NCBI GenBank assembly: GCA_014381745.1
Contig: JACNLA010000028.1
Location: 186,001 to 250,000, forward strand
DNA: 64,000 nt
Source of the DNA: Actinomycetota bacterium
GTDB lineage: Bacteria > Actinomycetota > Acidimicrobiia > Acidimicrobiales > MedAcidi-G1
Direction of reading: 5' to 3'
The translations under genes and the position numbers were made by a program. The notes under the pieces were generated by a model. That model had not been told where the DNA came from. It saw only the letters and a program-made list of their open reading frames with translations, and ran no database searches. Below are positions 9,445 through 17,477 of the stretch, one piece after another (the stretch's first letter is position 1; each line of letters opens with the position of its first letter).

Positions 9445-9638
9445 AACCCGTCGCCTTCCCCAAGAAGATGAGAGGCCTTGAGTACCGCTCTGCGTGCTCT
9501 GTTGAGGCGTCGCTCGTCGACCGGCAGTTCCTGGCCTCCGGCATCGATCGAGTCGCGCAGCCGCGACAGCGAAAGTTCGGCAAGTTCCTCTGCGACCGCC
9601 TCGAGCCGCAGCCTGATTTCCTCGAACTCACCGGCCAT
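9441..9638 (-). CDS. Small helical protein of unknown function, last gene of the glycolate oxidase operon
   Basis: 65 residues, mostly charged heptad-like helix (many E, L and R), no cysteine and no membrane segment. I do not recognise a family. The ATG lies inside the last codons of glcF (11-bp overlap), which is typical of coupled genes and argues that it is real. A longer in-frame upstream reading overlaps glcF further and is less likely. It could be an accessory or unrelated passenger protein. Confidence 0.55.
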   Translation of the reverse strand: MAGEFEEIRLRLEAVAEELAELSLSRLRDSIDAGGQELPVDERRLNRARRAVLKASHLLGEGDGF

Positions 9639-10839
9639 GCTCTTGCCCTTCGTCTTCGCTTTGTGTGGACAGCAGATCTGCCAGAACCTGGACAGGGTGA
9701 ACAACCTCGAGACCCGCTGCAGCCAGATGCATCGAGCAACCCGGGTTGGCGCTGACAACGATCGTGGCACCTGATCGCTCAGACGCCCTGTTGATTACAT
9801 CAACCTTGCGGTCCCTTGCGGCGGCGGCCAGTTCGGGTTGGAGAAGCGAATAGGAGCCACCCGCTCCACAGCAGAGACCGTCGTCATCAAGATCGACCAC
9901 ATCACTGCAATGGCTGAGAACCTCTCGAACTGAACCGTGAGCCCGCTGAACGTGACGCAGATGACAGGGATCCTGGACAATGACCCCGGGTCGGTCGCCT
10001 GAATCTGAAAATTTCACCTCGCCAAGGTGATCGGCCAACCACTCATGGACATCCATTACCCGGGTTGAGAACTCCGCTGCCTCTTCGGTCCCCAACAGGA
10101 CCCCGTACTCCTTGAGAGATGCCCCGCATCCGGCAGAATCGACGAGTACAGGCCGGTCGCCGGGCAGTGATCGGATCACCTGCTCAGCCATACGACGGGC
10201 CTGGGTCTTGAGCCCGGCGTGTTCGTGAAGTGCCCCGCAACAGCCTGTCGTAGTGCCGGACCTCTCGACCGTGGCCCCGGTGGCCCCGACGACCGTCTCA
10301 GCAGCGTCGTGGACCTCAGGTTGCCACACGTCCATGACGCAGCCCGTGAAGAGAATCACGTCACCGTTCGTGCGACGGGGTAGCGAGGAGCCACGCAGCG
10401 GTAGCCGACGTGGAAGAAAGCCCACCCGGGGAAGGAGGTGGAGTCGCTGGATGGCTGCCAGGACGCGGCTTCCGAGCAGCAGCAGCACGGGGCGGGTGAG
10501 CGCCCAGAGACCAACCCGAAGACGTAGCGGCAGAGGACGGCGGTCGACCATGGCCGAGCGGGTCCCAGAGATCAACTCTCCGAACGGCACGCCTGCTGGA
10601 CATGCAGCCTCACAGCCGCGGCACTGGATACAGGTCTCGATGGATTCGAACCACTCCTCGTCGCATTCAACGCTGCCCGTCTCAACGGCGCGCATCAGGG
10701 CTATACGCCCACGTGGTGACATTCGCTCGTCCCCGGTGAGGCGAAATGTGGGGCAGTGTGGAAGGCAGAGTCCACACGCGACACACGCTGTGAGGGCGTC
10801 ATCGTCCAGGTTCAGCCAGCTAGTTGTCGAGCCATTCAT
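9628..10839 (-). CDS. glcF: Glycolate oxidase iron-sulfur subunit
   Basis: Electron-transfer subunit of the membrane-associated glycolate dehydrogenase, which oxidises glycolate to glyoxylate. The 403 residues contain two ferredoxin-type 4Fe-4S motifs: C19, C22, C25, C29-P and C70, C73, C76, C80-P. Two CCG domains follow, with CCG motifs in GCCGALHEH and LCCGAGGSY. The gene starts 4 bp inside the end of glcE. It is third in a D-E-F operon. The DEF set is complete, so a working enzyme is expected. Confidence 0.94.
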   Translation of the reverse strand: MNGSTTSWLNLDDDALTACVACGLCLPHCPTFRLTGDERMSPRGRIALMRAVETGSVECDEEWFESIETCIQCRGCEAACPAGVPFGELISGTRSAMVDRRPLPLRLRVGLWALTRPVLLLLGSRVLAAIQRLHLLPRVGFLPRRLPLRGSSLPRRTNGDVILFTGCVMDVWQPEVHDAAETVVGATGATVERSGTTTGCCGALHEHAGLKTQARRMAEQVIRSLPGDRPVLVDSAGCGASLKEYGVLLGTEEAAEFSTRVMDVHEWLADHLGEVKFSDSGDRPGVIVQDPCHLRHVQRAHGSVREVLSHCSDVVDLDDDGLCCGAGGSYSLLQPELAAAARDRKVDVINRASERSGATIVVSANPGCSMHLAAAGLEVVHPVQVLADLLSTQSEDEGQEHGR

Positions 10840-11726
10840 GCCGGCACCAGATACGGGTCGCGACCGGGATTGAGACGACCATCAGGATCAAAGTTGGACT
10901 TCATCCGCTCCCCTATTGCCCGTACGCCCGGGTCCACGTCAGGAGGATTCACCGACGCTCCGAGGTGGACCACTCCCAGGGGAACATCCAATATGGCTCC
11001 CTCAGGTAGGACACCTGTCCATCGATCACGGTTGGGTGGAAGGTCTGGAGGGCCAGCGATCTCGAGCATCCCGTGGTCCCTGAGGACTGTGGCCTCAGCA
11101 TCAACATCGGTTCCGTAGCCCTCGAGGCACACGTGTGTGCTGCTGCCGTCCCAAAGGATGCTCGACGGCCGGTAACAGAATCTGGAGACCTCAACAGGCG
11201 ACAGGTTGCCGCTCAGCCAGAGGCTACGTTCGGGTAGGGGTCGCGTGCGAAGGATCACCCGACCAATGAGTCCGAGGGTTCCCAGAGATCCGACAAGCAG
11301 TCGGCAGAGCTCGTAGCCACTGACGTTCTTGACCGTGGGACCGCCGGCCTTGAAGACCATGCCGCCCGCACCAACACACTCTGCCTGAAGCAGGGCATCT
11401 CGGGCAGCTCCAACGCGCAGGCTCCGCGTGCTGTTCCACCCCACCGCCAGGGACCCGCCAACCGTTGAGCCCGAGGGCCCGGTAAGCGCCACCTCCTGAC
11501 GGCTCTCCATGAGAGCAGCGGCAAGTTCCTCAAGCCTGGTACCCGCCCAGACTGCCACCGTCATTTCAGATGGATCGAACGACTCAACGCCGCTGGGTGC
11601 GCGGACGGTTCGTGTACCTGCAGAGGACTCGCCGCCTAAACCCCAGCGCGTCTCACCACCCACCACGCACACGGGACCTGACGGGCCAACTTCGGATGCA
11701 AAACTCTGCATTTCCGTCAAACCCAT
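10836..11726 (-). CDS. glcE: Glycolate oxidase FAD-binding subunit GlcE
   Basis: Second flavoprotein-like subunit of glycolate oxidase. It has a PCMH-type FAD-binding fold: VVGGETRWGLGG near the N-terminus, then GSTVGGSLAVGWNS and the FKAGGPTVKNVSGYEL segment. From the ATG at 11726 it is 296 residues. This start overlaps the glcD stop by 10 bp and has GGGG just upstream; an ATG 15 nt further in is the alternative. It is shorter than GlcD and lacks most of the C-terminal cap, as usual for GlcE. Confidence 0.9.
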   Translation of the reverse strand: MGLTEMQSFASEVGPSGPVCVVGGETRWGLGGESSAGTRTVRAPSGVESFDPSEMTVAVWAGTRLEELAAALMESRQEVALTGPSGSTVGGSLAVGWNSTRSLRVGAARDALLQAECVGAGGMVFKAGGPTVKNVSGYELCRLLVGSLGTLGLIGRVILRTRPLPERSLWLSGNLSPVEVSRFCYRPSSILWDGSSTHVCLEGYGTDVDAEATVLRDHGMLEIAGPPDLPPNRDRWTGVLPEGAILDVPLGVVHLGASVNPPDVDPGVRAIGERMKSNFDPDGRLNPGRDPYLVPA

Positions 11727-13171
11727 ACCCCTTCGGGAACTTCGGCAAGGCCCATCACGTCTCCGCAACTGGCACCGGTGGGTAGGACCTTGAAGGGGTT
11801 GGCATGCCCCAGAGGATCAAAGGCGGCTCTCAGAGACCCCTGGGCCGCCAGGTCGTCAGGCGAGTAGAGCAGCGGCATGAAGCCACGCTTTTCGAGACCT
11901 ATACCGTGTTCGCCAGAAAGAACGCCGCCAGCCTCAAGTGAAATTCTCACGATCTCCTCGCCTGCTGCGTGGACCCGCTCCATGGTGCCCGGCTCCCTCG
12001 GGTCGAACACGAGGAGTGGGTGGAGGTTTCCGTCTCCCGCATGAAACACGTTCATGACGATGAGGTCGTGCCGCTCGACGGCTTCGTTCACCTTTGCAAC
12101 GACCTCCGCCAGCCGGGTCCTAGGCACGACCGTGTCGTGCAGGTAGTAGCCGGGTTTGATGTGGGCAATCGCACCGAACGCGTTCTTGCGGCCCTTCCAG
12201 ATGAGGTCCCTCTCAGCATCGTCGGCTGCCACACGCACCTCGCCGACACTGTTCTGGGCAGCAACCGTCTCGACGATCTCCACCTCACGTTCAACGCCAC
12301 CGGGAAGGCCATCCAGCTCGACGATCAGGACGGCAGCAGCTTCGAGGGGGTAGCCGGCATTGACGAACTGTTCGACCGCCACGATCACCTTCTGATCCAT
12401 CATCTCGAGGGCGGCAGGCACGATTCCTGCTGCGATGATGCCTGTAACGGTCTCAGCGGCATCCACTATTGACCCGAAGTCCAACAGGAGGGTCCTCACC
12501 ACCGGCGGGTCAGGTGTCAACCTCACCGCTATCCGGGTTGCGATGCCGAGGGTTCCCTCACCGCCAACGAAGGCGCCCCGCAGGTCGTAACCGACCCCAT
12601 CTCCTACCTCTGCGCCGAGCGTCACGACGCTTGCATCTGGCAGGACAACCTCGATCGCCGCCACGTGCGCACTGGTTACGCCGTAGGCCAGGCAGTGTGG
12701 TCCCCCAGAGTTGTTGGCAAGGTTTCCACCGATGGTGCACGCCTGCTGACTTGAGGGGTCTGGAGCGAAATGGAGGCCTGTCCCGACGAGATGCCTGGTG
12801 AGGTCCAGGTTCACGACCCCCGGTTCAACCCAGGCAATGCGCCGCTCCTGATCAACCTCGAGTATCCGGTTCATTCTGGTTGTTGCGATCACAACGGGGT
12901 CGTTGCACGGCACGGCACCCCCTGAAAGGCCCGTGCCGGCACCGCGTGGAACAAAGTCACGGCCGTGTGCCAGGGCCACCCTCACGCAGGCGGAGACCTG
13001 CGAGGTGGAGTCCGGAAAGCAGACCGGGCCGGAGTGTCCCCCTTCGATAATCGAGCTGTCACGGCTGTACAGATGGCGCGCACCTCCACCAGCTGTGACC
13101 CGATCTTCTCCGATCGCCTCGACCAGGTCGAGGTACAGGTCCCCTGTTCCGGCGGGTACATCATGGGCCAT
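11717..13171 (-). CDS. glcD: Glycolate oxidase FAD subunit GlcD (FAD-linked oxidase)
   Basis: Catalytic flavoprotein subunit oxidising glycolate (or D-lactate). Seen: the FAD-binding PCMH motif VPRGAGTGLSGGAVP around residues 74-88, IGGNLANNSGGPHCLAYG, and the C-terminal domain with HAGDGNLHP and SGEHGIGLEKR, which hold conserved histidines. The ATG at 13171 gives 484 residues, the usual length; 13 further codons upstream are possible. It is the first gene of the glcDEF operon. The context with glcE and glcF favours glycolate over other 2-hydroxyacids. Confidence 0.93.
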   Translation of the reverse strand: MAHDVPAGTGDLYLDLVEAIGEDRVTAGGGARHLYSRDSSIIEGGHSGPVCFPDSTSQVSACVRVALAHGRDFVPRGAGTGLSGGAVPCNDPVVIATTRMNRILEVDQERRIAWVEPGVVNLDLTRHLVGTGLHFAPDPSSQQACTIGGNLANNSGGPHCLAYGVTSAHVAAIEVVLPDASVVTLGAEVGDGVGYDLRGAFVGGEGTLGIATRIAVRLTPDPPVVRTLLLDFGSIVDAAETVTGIIAAGIVPAALEMMDQKVIVAVEQFVNAGYPLEAAAVLIVELDGLPGGVEREVEIVETVAAQNSVGEVRVAADDAERDLIWKGRKNAFGAIAHIKPGYYLHDTVVPRTRLAEVVAKVNEAVERHDLIVMNVFHAGDGNLHPLLVFDPREPGTMERVHAAGEEIVRISLEAGGVLSGEHGIGLEKRGFMPLLYSPDDLAAQGSLRAAFDPLGHANPFKVLPTGASCGDVMGLAEVPEGVWV

Positions 13172-13255
13172 TGGCGCAGTCTGCCGGATAAATGGTGGTG
13201 CATGCGACACGGAATGTCCGAGGAAGGCTGCGGTGGAGGGTGTAGGAAGATACCC

Positions 13256-14977
13256 GTGAGCAGGCTCGGCAAACTGGCAACACGCGGGAACACCCCTGTT
13301 CTGACCCTCTCAATTGCCACCGGTGCGCTCGTAGCGATCCTCATCGCAGGCTTCGAGTACGTGACAGCTGAGGTGTTCCTCCACCGCCTCCAGGCCAGAC
13401 CTCTGTGGCAGATTGCAGCGGCACCCGGGCTGGGCATTCTCCTTGCCTCCCTTATCCTCCGCTATCCGGGGCGACGAGGAACTTCGGCTACCTCCGACGA
13501 GTTCATACGAGCATTCCACGACCGCTCTCCTCGCCTGCCTCTCCGGGACCTGCCAGCCAAGTTGTTTGCCGGGGCTGTCACGATCGGCATGGGGGGCGCC
13601 CTGGGCCTTGAAGGTCCTTCCATCTACGCCGGAGCAACCGTCGGCCTCACCATGCGGGACCGCTTCGGTCGTTGGCTTAACCGTGACGACGTCAAGGTTC
13701 TTCTCACAGCCGGGGCTGCCGCTGGCGTCGCAGCAGTTTTCAAGGCACCTGCGACCGGTGTCCTGTTCGCCCTTGAGGCCCCGTACCGCGATGACGTCAA
13801 CCGCAGGGCCCTCCTGCCTTCCCTCCTTGCCGCTGCTACCAGCTACGTCGTGTACATAAACCTCGTCGGTTCCAGCGCGGTCGTTCCATTCCTGAACAAT
13901 CCCGCCAACAGGCTCGGATTCAGTCAGGATCAGCTCTGGTTCAACGCAGATGATCTTGCAGGTGTATTCAGCGGCGTTGAAACCGCCGATGTGTTCGGAG
14001 CGATCCTCCTGGGTTTCCTAGCTGGCCTCGGAGGCCGTTCAATGGCATGGCTGGTGCGCTGGTCCAAGGGAAGGGCCAAGCAGACATCGTTCGTTCCCAG
14101 GGTCATCATCGGGGGATCCCTCCTGGCAGCGCTGGCGGTCCTGGCCGACATCCTCTTTGGTGCTCCTCTGACGATCGGCCCTGGCTTTGAGGCAATGGAC
14201 TGGGTAGTCGGGCCCGACCACGGGATTGGCCTCATCGGCCTCCTTTTCGGAATTCGAATGGCTGCAACCCTGGTCACCCTCGGATCCGGTGGCGTCGGAG
14301 GCCTGTTCATCCCTCTTGCCGTGCAGGGTGTGATCCTCGGCCAGTTGACCGGCCAGTTGCTCGGCAGCGACAGGCCCGGCCTCTACCCGACCCTGGGACT
14401 GGCGGCATTCCTCGGAGCCGGATACCGGGCACCAATCGCCGCAGTGATGTTCGTGGCTGAGGTATCGGGTGGATCGTTCGTGGTTCCAGCACTGGTAGCG
14501 GCGGCCGTGAGCCAGGTGGTGGCCGGGCCGTCATCGGTCGCTGAGCATCAACACAGCGTCCGACTCGGTCACCTCGAGCGTCGTTTTGCGCTGCCGGTCA
14601 CCTCAGCCCTGACCACAGAGGTACTCACGGTTCCACCCGATGCCACAGCTGCCGAGTTTGTGTATCTCCACGTGCTCGCACGGCGTGAGCGCTCGGTGGC
14701 CGTCGTTGACGGTGGGCACTATCTGGGAATGGTGAGCCTCTCTGAGGTGTCAGCCCTGAATCGAGCCGACTGGGACTCGACAGCGGTAAGCGACGTCCTC
14801 AGGACCGACCTGCCGGCGGTACTTCCATCATGGACTCTCCGGGATGCCGTGATGGCCATGGAGGAGTCGGCCGTCGACGTCCTTGCTGTGACCGACGGTG
14901 AGGACCGCTTCATCGGGCTGCTCCGCGAGGAAGACATCTTGAAGTTGGACGAGATCCTTGAAGAGACCGGCGGCTGA
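13256..14977 (+). CDS. ClC-family chloride channel/antiporter with CBS pair
   Basis: Integral membrane chloride channel or Cl-/H+ exchanger. The ClC core shows the GLEGPS motif (GxEGP, containing the gating glutamate), the GSGGVGGLFIP segment and GAGYRAPIAAVMFV helix. Two CBS domains fill the last 130 residues, giving a cytoplasmic regulatory module that binds adenine nucleotides in relatives. The GTG at 13256 has GGAAG 8 nt upstream and begins just before the first membrane helix (573 residues). ATG codons at 13163, 13202 and 13214 are in frame but would add a Cys/Gly-rich head with no signal character. It diverges from glcD. Confidence 0.9.
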   Translation: MSRLGKLATRGNTPVLTLSIATGALVAILIAGFEYVTAEVFLHRLQARPLWQIAAAPGLGILLASLILRYPGRRGTSATSDEFIRAFHDRSPRLPLRDLPAKLFAGAVTIGMGGALGLEGPSIYAGATVGLTMRDRFGRWLNRDDVKVLLTAGAAAGVAAVFKAPATGVLFALEAPYRDDVNRRALLPSLLAAATSYVVYINLVGSSAVVPFLNNPANRLGFSQDQLWFNADDLAGVFSGVETADVFGAILLGFLAGLGGRSMAWLVRWSKGRAKQTSFVPRVIIGGSLLAALAVLADILFGAPLTIGPGFEAMDWVVGPDHGIGLIGLLFGIRMAATLVTLGSGGVGGLFIPLAVQGVILGQLTGQLLGSDRPGLYPTLGLAAFLGAGYRAPIAAVMFVAEVSGGSFVVPALVAAAVSQVVAGPSSVAEHQHSVRLGHLERRFALPVTSALTTEVLTVPPDATAAEFVYLHVLARRERSVAVVDGGHYLGMVSLSEVSALNRADWDSTAVSDVLRTDLPAVLPSWTLRDAVMAMEESAVDVLAVTDGEDRFIGLLREEDILKLDEILEETGG

Positions 14978-14988
14978 CCGCCGCCGGT
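14966..14988. terminator. Terminator between convergent genes
   Basis: ACCGGCGGC-TGACC-GCCGCCGGT, a perfect 9-bp stem overlapping the ClC stop codon and followed by TTTCTGG. It can serve the ClC gene. Confidence 0.6.
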
Positions 14989-14997
14989 TTCTGGCAG

Positions 14998-15213
14998 TCA
15001 GCCCTGGCGCGAGTCCTCTTCCAGGTCTGTCGAATCGTCGAAGTCTTCGGACCAGGCGTCGAACGCCGTGGAGTCGCCGGAGTCGGTCGGTCCCGCTTCG
15101 GTCGCCGTGAGGCTCTCGAAGATCGAGTCCAGATCAAGATCCTGATTGCGCTTGAGGGCTCGCGCCTCTTCGAAGCGACGATGCCGACCCTTCTTCACCG
15201 CAGGTTCTCCCAT
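14998..15213 (-). CDS. Small protein: basic head, acidic tail, unknown function
   Basis: 71 residues. The first 24 are very basic (KKGRHRRFEEARALKR) and the last 30 very acidic (D/E/S-rich). The layout recalls the small actinobacterial DUF3073 proteins, which also start with a short basic stretch and continue in a charged helix, but the similarity is too weak to name it. It is the last gene after RNase D on the same strand, 80 bp away. Coding is plausible, not proven. Confidence 0.5.
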   Translation of the reverse strand: MGEPAVKKGRHRRFEEARALKRNQDLDLDSIFESLTATEAGPTDSGDSTAFDAWSEDFDDSTDLEEDSRQG

Positions 15214-15293
15214 ACATGTTGGCGAACGGTCCTAGAGTCTACCCATCAGATCGCTCCACGGAGCAGAGGGCTGGGTGGAGTTGAGCCTCGCCA

Positions 15294-16427
15294 TCAGGTG
15301 GTTCGGGGAACCAGTTCCAACTCGCCCTGTCCATCAAAGGCGAGGGCAGCTCGTCCGGACAAGAGCTCGTCGACGGGCTCGCCAACGAGATCGTGGCGCC
15401 AGCCGTGAGACATTCTGGAATCTCCGCCCCCCCGGACCAGTGCCTCAATGTCGGAGCGTGTCCCCACGAGCACAGGATCAATCTCGAGGTCCCGTGCGAG
15501 TTGGGAAACCCATGCTGATACGAGGGTCACGGCTGCCCGTGCTTCACGTTCTCGACCCGGCGGCCGCTCGTCACCTGCAGGAAGGGGTTGCAGCTCAGAT
15601 GCAGAGGCGACGGCCTCCAGTATTCCCCGGGCGACATCACCCTTTAGGTGTCGTCCGTCGACGCCTCGCACCTTCCTTAGGTCTTCCGTGGTGGTCGGTG
15701 CCTTCTGGGCAATGGCCACTACGGCCAGATCCGGCAGTACATGGCGGACGGGAATGTCGATGTCGGCTGCCCGTCGCTCACGCCAACTGGCCACGGAGCG
15801 GACGACCATCTTCGCCTTGCCACCAAGATTTCTGGCTTCCTTGATCTTCCGCCAGGCGTCCTCGGGTTCCCGTCTGGTGATCTCTCTCTCAAGCATCTCC
15901 TCACATTCGGCGATCGCCCACTCGAGGCGTCCCCTGTCCCTCAGGTTCAACATCAGGCGATCATGGATCTCGAGCAGATGCGCGACGTCTGAGGCAGCGT
16001 AGGAAAGTTGAGATTCGGTGAGCGGACGAGCCAACCAGTCCGTAAGCCGGTCACCCTTCGCGAGGCGAAAGCCGAGTTCTTGTTGATGGAGTGCCGACAG
16101 GGACGGCGAAGACATACCAATGAAACCAGCCGCCAACTGTGTGTCGAAGAGTCGGTGCGGTGCAGTGCCACAAGCCCGCTGAAATACCTCTATGTCCTGC
16201 CCCGCTGCATGCATCACCCAGAGCGTTTCCGACTCAAGTAGAGCAGCCATCGGGGTGAGGTCGATCTCGAGGGGGTCGATCAGAGCCAGCCCACCCGACC
16301 AGGCGATCTGGATGAGGGCCACCTTGGGAAAGTAGGTGCGTTCCCTGTGGAACTCGGTGTCCACGGCTATCCGTTCCTCACCACCAATGATGTCGAGGAG
16401 ATCATGAAGGGCACCTTGCGTCGTCAA
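15294..16427 (-). CDS. rnd: Ribonuclease D-like 3'-5' exonuclease with HRDC domain
   Basis: 3'-5' exoribonuclease of the DEDD superfamily, trimming tRNA and other stable RNA ends. Seen: ExoI motif AVDTEFHRERTYFP (about 20-34, D-x-E), ExoII with MHAAGQDIEVF, and ExoIII SYAASDVAHL with the Y and D catalytic residues. An HRDC domain follows (about residues 215-290). 377 residues is normal. The start is a TTG without a clear Shine-Dalgarno; the true start may differ by a few codons. It follows the rhodanese gene by 29 bp. Confidence 0.92.
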   Translation of the reverse strand: MTTQGALHDLLDIIGGEERIAVDTEFHRERTYFPKVALIQIAWSGGLALIDPLEIDLTPMAALLESETLWVMHAAGQDIEVFQRACGTAPHRLFDTQLAAGFIGMSSPSLSALHQQELGFRLAKGDRLTDWLARPLTESQLSYAASDVAHLLEIHDRLMLNLRDRGRLEWAIAECEEMLEREITRREPEDAWRKIKEARNLGGKAKMVVRSVASWRERRAADIDIPVRHVLPDLAVVAIAQKAPTTTEDLRKVRGVDGRHLKGDVARGILEAVASASELQPLPAGDERPPGREREARAAVTLVSAWVSQLARDLEIDPVLVGTRSDIEALVRGGGDSRMSHGWRHDLVGEPVDELLSGRAALAFDGQGELELVPRTT

Positions 16428-16456
16428 CAGGTCCCATGCGAGTTCGGGCTGGCGGC

Positions 16457-16777
16457 TCAGGTCTGGTCCTCTGTCTCGACTGGCCTACCGCTCTCGATCC
16501 ATGCCGCCGTTCCACCACTGACGTTCACGGCGTCGATTCCCTGTTCACGCATGAAATGAACAGCCGCTCGGCTCCGTCCCCCCTTGGCGCAAATTACGTA
16601 GACGACCTCGTCGCCTGGCACCTCGTTCATCCGTCCCGGTACGTCAGCGAGGGGAATGTGTCGTGCCTCGGAGATGCGGGCATGACGAAACTCGTCGGGC
16701 TCACGAACATCAATCAGGGTGGCACCGCTGTTCACTAGCTTCGCAAGCTCGTCTACATCGATCTCTGGTGGTGGCAT
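16457..16777 (-). CDS. Rhodanese-domain protein
   Basis: Single-domain rhodanese of 106 residues, a likely sulfur carrier or persulfide transferase. The domain shows LIDVREPDEFRHARI near the N-terminus and the active-site loop CAKGGRS with the catalytic cysteine. Usual loops are CxxGxRS, so it looks active. The start at the ATG giving MPPPEIDVDEL is chosen because the domain begins there; a longer reading would overlap mobA. It lies between mobA and rnd. Confidence 0.88.
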   Translation of the reverse strand: MPPPEIDVDELAKLVNSGATLIDVREPDEFRHARISEARHIPLADVPGRMNEVPGDEVVYVICAKGGRSRAAVHFMREQGIDAVNVSGGTAAWIESGRPVETEDQT

Positions 16778-16820
16778 TCCGCTCCCGGTTGTCGATCCGG
16801 GGCGCCACCCTATCGGCCTG

Positions 16821-17435
16821 TCATCCACCGTCCGGAAGGGACCACGGCAGGTCCTCTGGTCGGTCCACGTCGCGGGTCGATACAGGGTCAAGGCCCTCAA
16901 CCACATAGATCTTCACCGTTGCCGGGAGTCGGCGCGGCGCTCTGGTCCCGTCTTCGAATGCCGTTTGCAGATCGGCCTGGAGTGTTAGCGGCCAACAGGC
17001 GTGAAGCCACTGAAGTTGTCCGTGGACAAGGGGTACCGCCACGGCACCCCTCGCTCCCGCAGCCTCTCTGACCAGGATTCGCACGGATTCGGCAGCGGGG
17101 GCCAAGAGGTCACACGGCAGGACCACAATGTGGGTCACCGAAGCATCGTCGACCGCCGCCATGGCCGTGATGATCCCTCCTAGTGGCCCGGCACCCTTCC
17201 ATGTGTCATCCACCACCCGAAGCCCAAGGGCGGTGAGTGCCGTCGGGTCCCCTCCCACGACGAACACATCAGATGCCCCACCATTCCACAGGGTGTTGGC
17301 AGCAAGGCTGACAAGAGGCTCCGCCGCCCCAGTCGCCGGGGCAAGAAGTGCCTTGTCAACACCCATGCGCCTGCTGGACCCTCCAGCCAGAACCGCCCCG
17401 GCGAAGATCAGGGGTTCACGTTGCTCTCCGTTCAT
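16821..17435 (-). CDS. mobA: Molybdenum cofactor guanylyltransferase (MobA-like NTP transferase)
   Basis: Attaches GMP to molybdopterin to form the MGD cofactor. The nucleotide-binding signature LAGGSSRRMGVDKALL is at 16-31, then GGDPTAL and DDTWKGAGPLGGI, and the metal-binding region LPCDLLAP with the conserved D. 204 residues fits. It sits 42 bp after pyk on the same strand. No other molybdenum cofactor gene is nearby, so a related nucleotidyltransferase activity remains possible. Confidence 0.85.
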   Translation of the reverse strand: MNGEQREPLIFAGAVLAGGSSRRMGVDKALLAPATGAAEPLVSLAANTLWNGGASDVFVVGGDPTALTALGLRVVDDTWKGAGPLGGIITAMAAVDDASVTHIVVLPCDLLAPAAESVRILVREAAGARGAVAVPLVHGQLQWLHACWPLTLQADLQTAFEDGTRAPRRLPATVKIYVVEGLDPVSTRDVDRPEDLPWSLPDGG

Positions 17436-17477
17436 GCCCGGTACCGGCTGTACCCGTCTTGCGACAAGAATTGTCCG

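Noticed and set aside
12965-13255. Longer ClC reading frame starting as far upstream as 12965
   Set aside because: It would overlap the start of glcD, and the added residues have no membrane or family features. The GTG at 13256 has a Shine-Dalgarno and begins just before the first helix.
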